This document shows positions 61,055 through 64,000 of a stretch of DNA of 64,000 bases, piece after piece. Origin of the DNA: Sialis fuliginosa (Eukaryota > Arthropoda > Insecta > Megaloptera > Sialidae); contig OY540814.1 of the NCBI GenBank assembly GCA_961205875.1, positions 13,684,993 to 13,748,992 of the forward strand. Reading direction: 5' to 3'. Every line of letters begins with the position of its first letter. Positions within the stretch are counted from its first letter, which is position 1. Position numbers and translations under genes: made by a program. The notes below the pieces were generated by a model that was given only the letters and a program-made list of their open reading frames with translations, did not search any database and was not told the origin of the DNA.

Positions 61055-61600
61055 CATATTCTACTAATTGAGATCTACATTTTGTCACCCCACATGCCTA
61101 GATATGAAAATAAAAATAAAAAATTCTATGACGCCTCTTTTTATTTCTCCAAAATCTGAAATGATATTGTTGAATTTAGTATTTGTCGTTGGTAGTTTCA
61201 CCAAAGCCTCATTATCAATTTTTTTTAGATTGTTTGAGTCAGTATTTACAAAATTAGAAGGGTGGGGGGTGAACAAAATAAATTATTGCTTGGGCACACT
61301 GCAGGCGCCATTTTTGATTTAGAAAAAATATATGAAAAAGGGTCATATTCCACTGGTTTTACATTTTTTTTATACCAAGGCATTCAGGCCTTGGTATGAA
61401 AAAAATTGTCTCGCTTTTGTCCTTTCGTACCCTCTCTGAAAAATTATTTTTACATATTTTATTAGATGGCATCATTTTACATGTTCAGTAAAAAATTTAA
61501 GTTTCTATAGCTTAATTATAGTTTACGAGATATTTTGCTTTGACTAAAAAGGAAGGGCGGACGGACGGACGGACGTGAAAGTGAGATTAATAGGGTTTCT
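61055..61600. repeat. Repeat relic with a hairpin and GGAC microsatellite
   Basis: GTCATATTCTACT (61052) and GTCATATTCCACT (61343) are direct repeats. A hairpin TTTATACCAAGGC about 61369 with GCCTTGGTATGAA follows, and a (GGAC)n run lies at 61556-61574. Together these suggest a decayed mobile element; family unknown. Confidence 0.4.
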
Positions 61601-61799
61601 TCGGAATCCTTAAAACTGATAAATAATTTCAAAATGGTTTAGGGTGGATATGGAAAGTTTGCACTTAGTCGCTGAGGTTTCTGAGTACTTCCTGAATTAC
61701 AATCACTATGAACGCAGAGATGTATAAGTAATAAACAAGGCGTGTAAGACGGGCGCTTATATTTGGATTATATTATTTAAATGAGTTTTAATTCAACGT

Positions 61800-61925
61800 A
61801 GAACCAAACCGGCAGCCAATTACTGGCCGGGGCTCTGACGCCGCATAAATTGGCACACCTCGGGGAATCCCCGCGCGTAACAAGAAACCTCCACAAATGT
61901 AATGGTTTATTTGCAAGGATTATTA
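61800..61925. promoter_or_regulatory. Candidate intronic enhancer
   Basis: A sharply bounded GC-rich block (AAACCGGCAGCCAATTACTG, CTGACGCCGCATAAATTGG, CGGGGAATCCCCGCG) carries CAATTA and CATAAA cores of the homeodomain/Caudal type and a GGGGATTCCCC-like palindrome (GGGGAATCCCC, Rel-type) at about 61862. Candidate by motif reading. Confidence 0.3.
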
Positions 61926-61929
61926 TTAA

Positions 61930-63040
61930 GACGTTGAGATTTTAATGAGAATATTAAATTTTCTTTGTTTGTCTTGTGCTGCGTTTCCTACCCACGGCTA
62001 TTTCCATCCCTGTAGAAATGTTTTTCTCGGATTTGATGTTTCCTGTATTTTAAGGGCTTTTATTTATTTATTTCATATAGTAAATGTTTCAAATTATGAA
62101 TTTTTGATACTGCTTCCTTCCCTTATCCAAAACTAGGACTTTTCTCGGTCTCTTATTGGTATTAAAATGATTACAAATTAGTAAACATTCGATATTACAT
62201 TACTTAAATAAAGACGATACTTACTTAACTCTCGTCTCGTGTGCAGTCCTAACGATAATCTTTCCGTTTCAGGTCAAACCAAACACTCTCCAATCCGTCT
62301 GTCTATCTGTTTGTGTGTCTGTCACTATAAGATACCTAACATACAGATCCTTAAACCATGATTTTTCAAAATTTGTATATGGATGTTTAAGCACAAGTAT
62401 ATTTTTTCTATTTATTATTATGTTGAAAGAAAAACAATCAGATATAGCTTTAACTTGATTTGGTTGCAATTAAATAATGTCACAATTTTTGACAATAATT
62501 TCGTCTACTGAATGATGAGACAGTGTATATTTTTGACACGTGTTACAGCGGCAGTAATACATATTTTATACAACGGAATGAAACAATTTGTATAAGACAG
62601 AATATGAATACAAGTTCAGCTGTTTGTAATACAAAAAGCAAATTATTTTAAGTGGAAACAAGCTATAAAAACATTTATCTCATAAAAATAATAAAAACAC
62701 TTAGGGTTGTAGCTCCCGCCCCTTCACTCTTTCGGCGCACATGTGACAAGGTAATTCACATAACATGTGATGATTATGTCCCCAGACATCAAAAAACATG
62801 AATTTTAATTTTATTGAATGGGTCTTTGTATCGGGTGTATTCGTTTTTACGAGGTATTTGTTGTACGGGATTGTTTTTGTAGGGAATGATTCATCAATCA
62901 TGATTTTTTACTGTTAATTGTTGCACAATTAAATTATCGATAAATGGTTGTATACAGGGTTAGTCAAAGGTAAGGTTCCTATCTATATGTTTAGTAGTCA
63001 CTTATTTTTTAGATATATTTATTTATTTTTAATGGTTCCA
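61930..63040. other. AT-rich intron, nothing definite
   Basis: No gene. CTGTCTATCTGTTTGTGTG simple sequence at about 62298, and a TACAGGGTTAGTCAAAGG repeat-like fragment at about 62955. Confidence 0.45.
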
Positions 63041-63195
63041 TTAAAAATGGAAACTCTATTAGTGAAGCTATTTTGTCCATCTGTTTGTCCGTTTGCAGGT
63101 CAAGTCAAAAACTGTTTTATTAATTGAGCTAAATTGTGTAACAATCTTGAAAAATCATTATTTTCCGAGATAAAAAAAAGTAAGCCATATAAATT
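63040..63195 (+). repeat. Dispersed repeat relic shared with 1.66-1.80 kb
   Basis: GCTATTTTGTCCATCTGTTT and AATCTTGAAAAATCATTATT both have counterparts, in the same order and similar spacing, at about 1667 and 1761. Confidence 0.5.
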
Positions 63196-63374
63196 TTTCT
63201 ATATGCAAACTAGACTATATAACACACATTTTAAGACTAATTTGAAGTTTGTGTGATTTATAGTTTCCAAGTTCTATATTTCCAAATAGGACTATAATTG
63301 CAGATTTTTTTTTTAATCCACAGTACAGTAATAAAAATACCAAACATTCAAATAGAGAGAGAGTAATTTTTGAG

Positions 63375-63480
63375 TGTGACTATTGGTGGGTCGCGCGCAT
63401 GCGCTTCGTCGCGCCTGATCGTGTAGGCAGAAGAAGACAATCGAAGCACGGCGGCAAACAGATGAGGACGTTTTTGAATT
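63375..63480. promoter_or_regulatory. GC-rich patch
   Basis: GTCGCGCGCATGCGCTTCG and GCACGGCGGCAAACAG stand out in AT-rich DNA. Candidate only. Confidence 0.2.
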
Positions 63481-63784
63481 TTAATTAACTCGGATTTGCA
63501 CAAAGGGAATCTGTTTGTGCTTGTAATTATTTGCTAAATCGGCTGGAATTTTGACTAATGTTTGTACACGGATTTCTTACAAAGTTTCACTTAAGCGTTA
63601 TTTAATTGAATGTGCACAATTTTCATCTATGTATTTACTTAGATATACAGCTGTCCCAGAATTTCTATTTTGTTGAATTTTTTTATAGAACATTTGTAAA
63701 AGACATATTTTTTTAATTTTTATTTAAAATGTAAATCAATATAATAATTAAAAAAAAAACATTGTTTTTTTGTCAATGTTAATC

Positions 63785-63825
63785 ACATAAGCTACTGAAC
63801 CGATTTGGATGAAACTTTTACCAAT
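63785..63825 (-). repeat. Relic of the 'ATCGGTTCAGTAGTTTT' tail, minus strand
   Basis: GCTACTGAACCGATTTGG followed by ATGAAACTTTTACC is the reverse complement of the tail seen at 21.2 kb and elsewhere. Confidence 0.5.
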
Positions 63826-64000
63826 GTATTTCTTCTGTTCTCTCGATATGTAAGTATGATGTGAGTCTGAGAAATATTGCTAATATAATGCGATACGCTT
63901 ACAAAAATTATATGAAAATTATGTATGAAAGAATTAAAAAAACCAATGATTAAACAGGTTTGGTGACATTTCGACATCAATAACTGGTATATGAATACAA

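Larger units (their letters stand above)
3895..64000 (+). other. dac: Very large dac intron (open at right edge)
   Basis: No sequence encoding the continuation of Dachshund (PGRPPKR and onward) is visible on the + strand after the donor at 3895. The simplest reading is that the intron runs through and beyond the right edge, over 60 kb. It is AT-rich, with no recognisable nested gene. Long first introns full of regulatory DNA are common in developmental regulators. An unseen very small exon within it cannot be excluded. Confidence 0.75.

Noticed and set aside
1-64000. CRISPR arrays, rRNA genes, or bacterial operons
   Set aside because: No regularly spaced direct repeats, rRNA signatures, ribosome-binding sites or clustered long ORFs; the sequence is clearly eukaryotic intron and flank.
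1-64000. Retrovirus-like, Polinton-like or other capsid-bearing elements
   Set aside because: No recognisable polymerase, integrase, capsid or envelope coding similarity and no long terminal direct repeats were seen.

Overview
The window is animal nuclear DNA, almost certainly from an insect. It is very AT-rich, full of short repeats, and holds one recognisable protein-coding exon. That exon, 3221-3894 on the + strand, is the first coding exon of dachshund (dac). It encodes the N-terminal low-complexity region and nearly all of the Ski/Sno/Dac (DACHbox-N) domain, and ends at a strong GT donor in the middle of an Arg codon. The match to insect Dachshund is clear. The order is not resolved: the repeat style would fit Lepidoptera or Hemiptera, but nothing here decides it.

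Layout. Bases 1-2580 are AT-rich upstream flank with one foldback repeat. Bases 2580-3220 are a CpG-rich promoter and 5' leader with CCAAT and GC boxes and two tiny upstream ORFs. Then comes dac exon 1. I read everything from 3895 to 64000 as one very large dac intron, because no later dac exon (the conserved continuation after the split Arg codon) is visible. No other gene, rRNA, convincing tRNA, CRISPR array or coding-competent transposon was recognised; the short ORFs in the intron look like chance or repeat-derived reading frames.

The intron holds two kinds of structure. The first is a collection of non-autonomous, mostly foldback DNA elements with long inverted arms (near 10.3-11.2, 12.6-13.1, 23.9-24.2, 25.6-26.1, 26.7-26.9, 30.7-31.3, 32.4-32.6, 34.0-34.4, 37.6-37.9, 39.7-40.1 and 54.2-55.0 kb). 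With these come dispersed repeat families with several relics each, local tandem repeats and microsatellites. The second is a series of GC-richer islands of about 100-250 bp, roughly every few kb from 17.7 kb onward. They stand out from the AT-rich background and are candidate cis-regulatory elements for dac, which is known to be driven by distal enhancers in flies. This is inference from composition and motifs only.

The most checkable new idea is a possible frame-preserving cassette exon at 41947-42072. It has good splice sites, the same phase as exon 1 and an open 126-base frame. No old virus copies or retrovirus-like elements were recognised.
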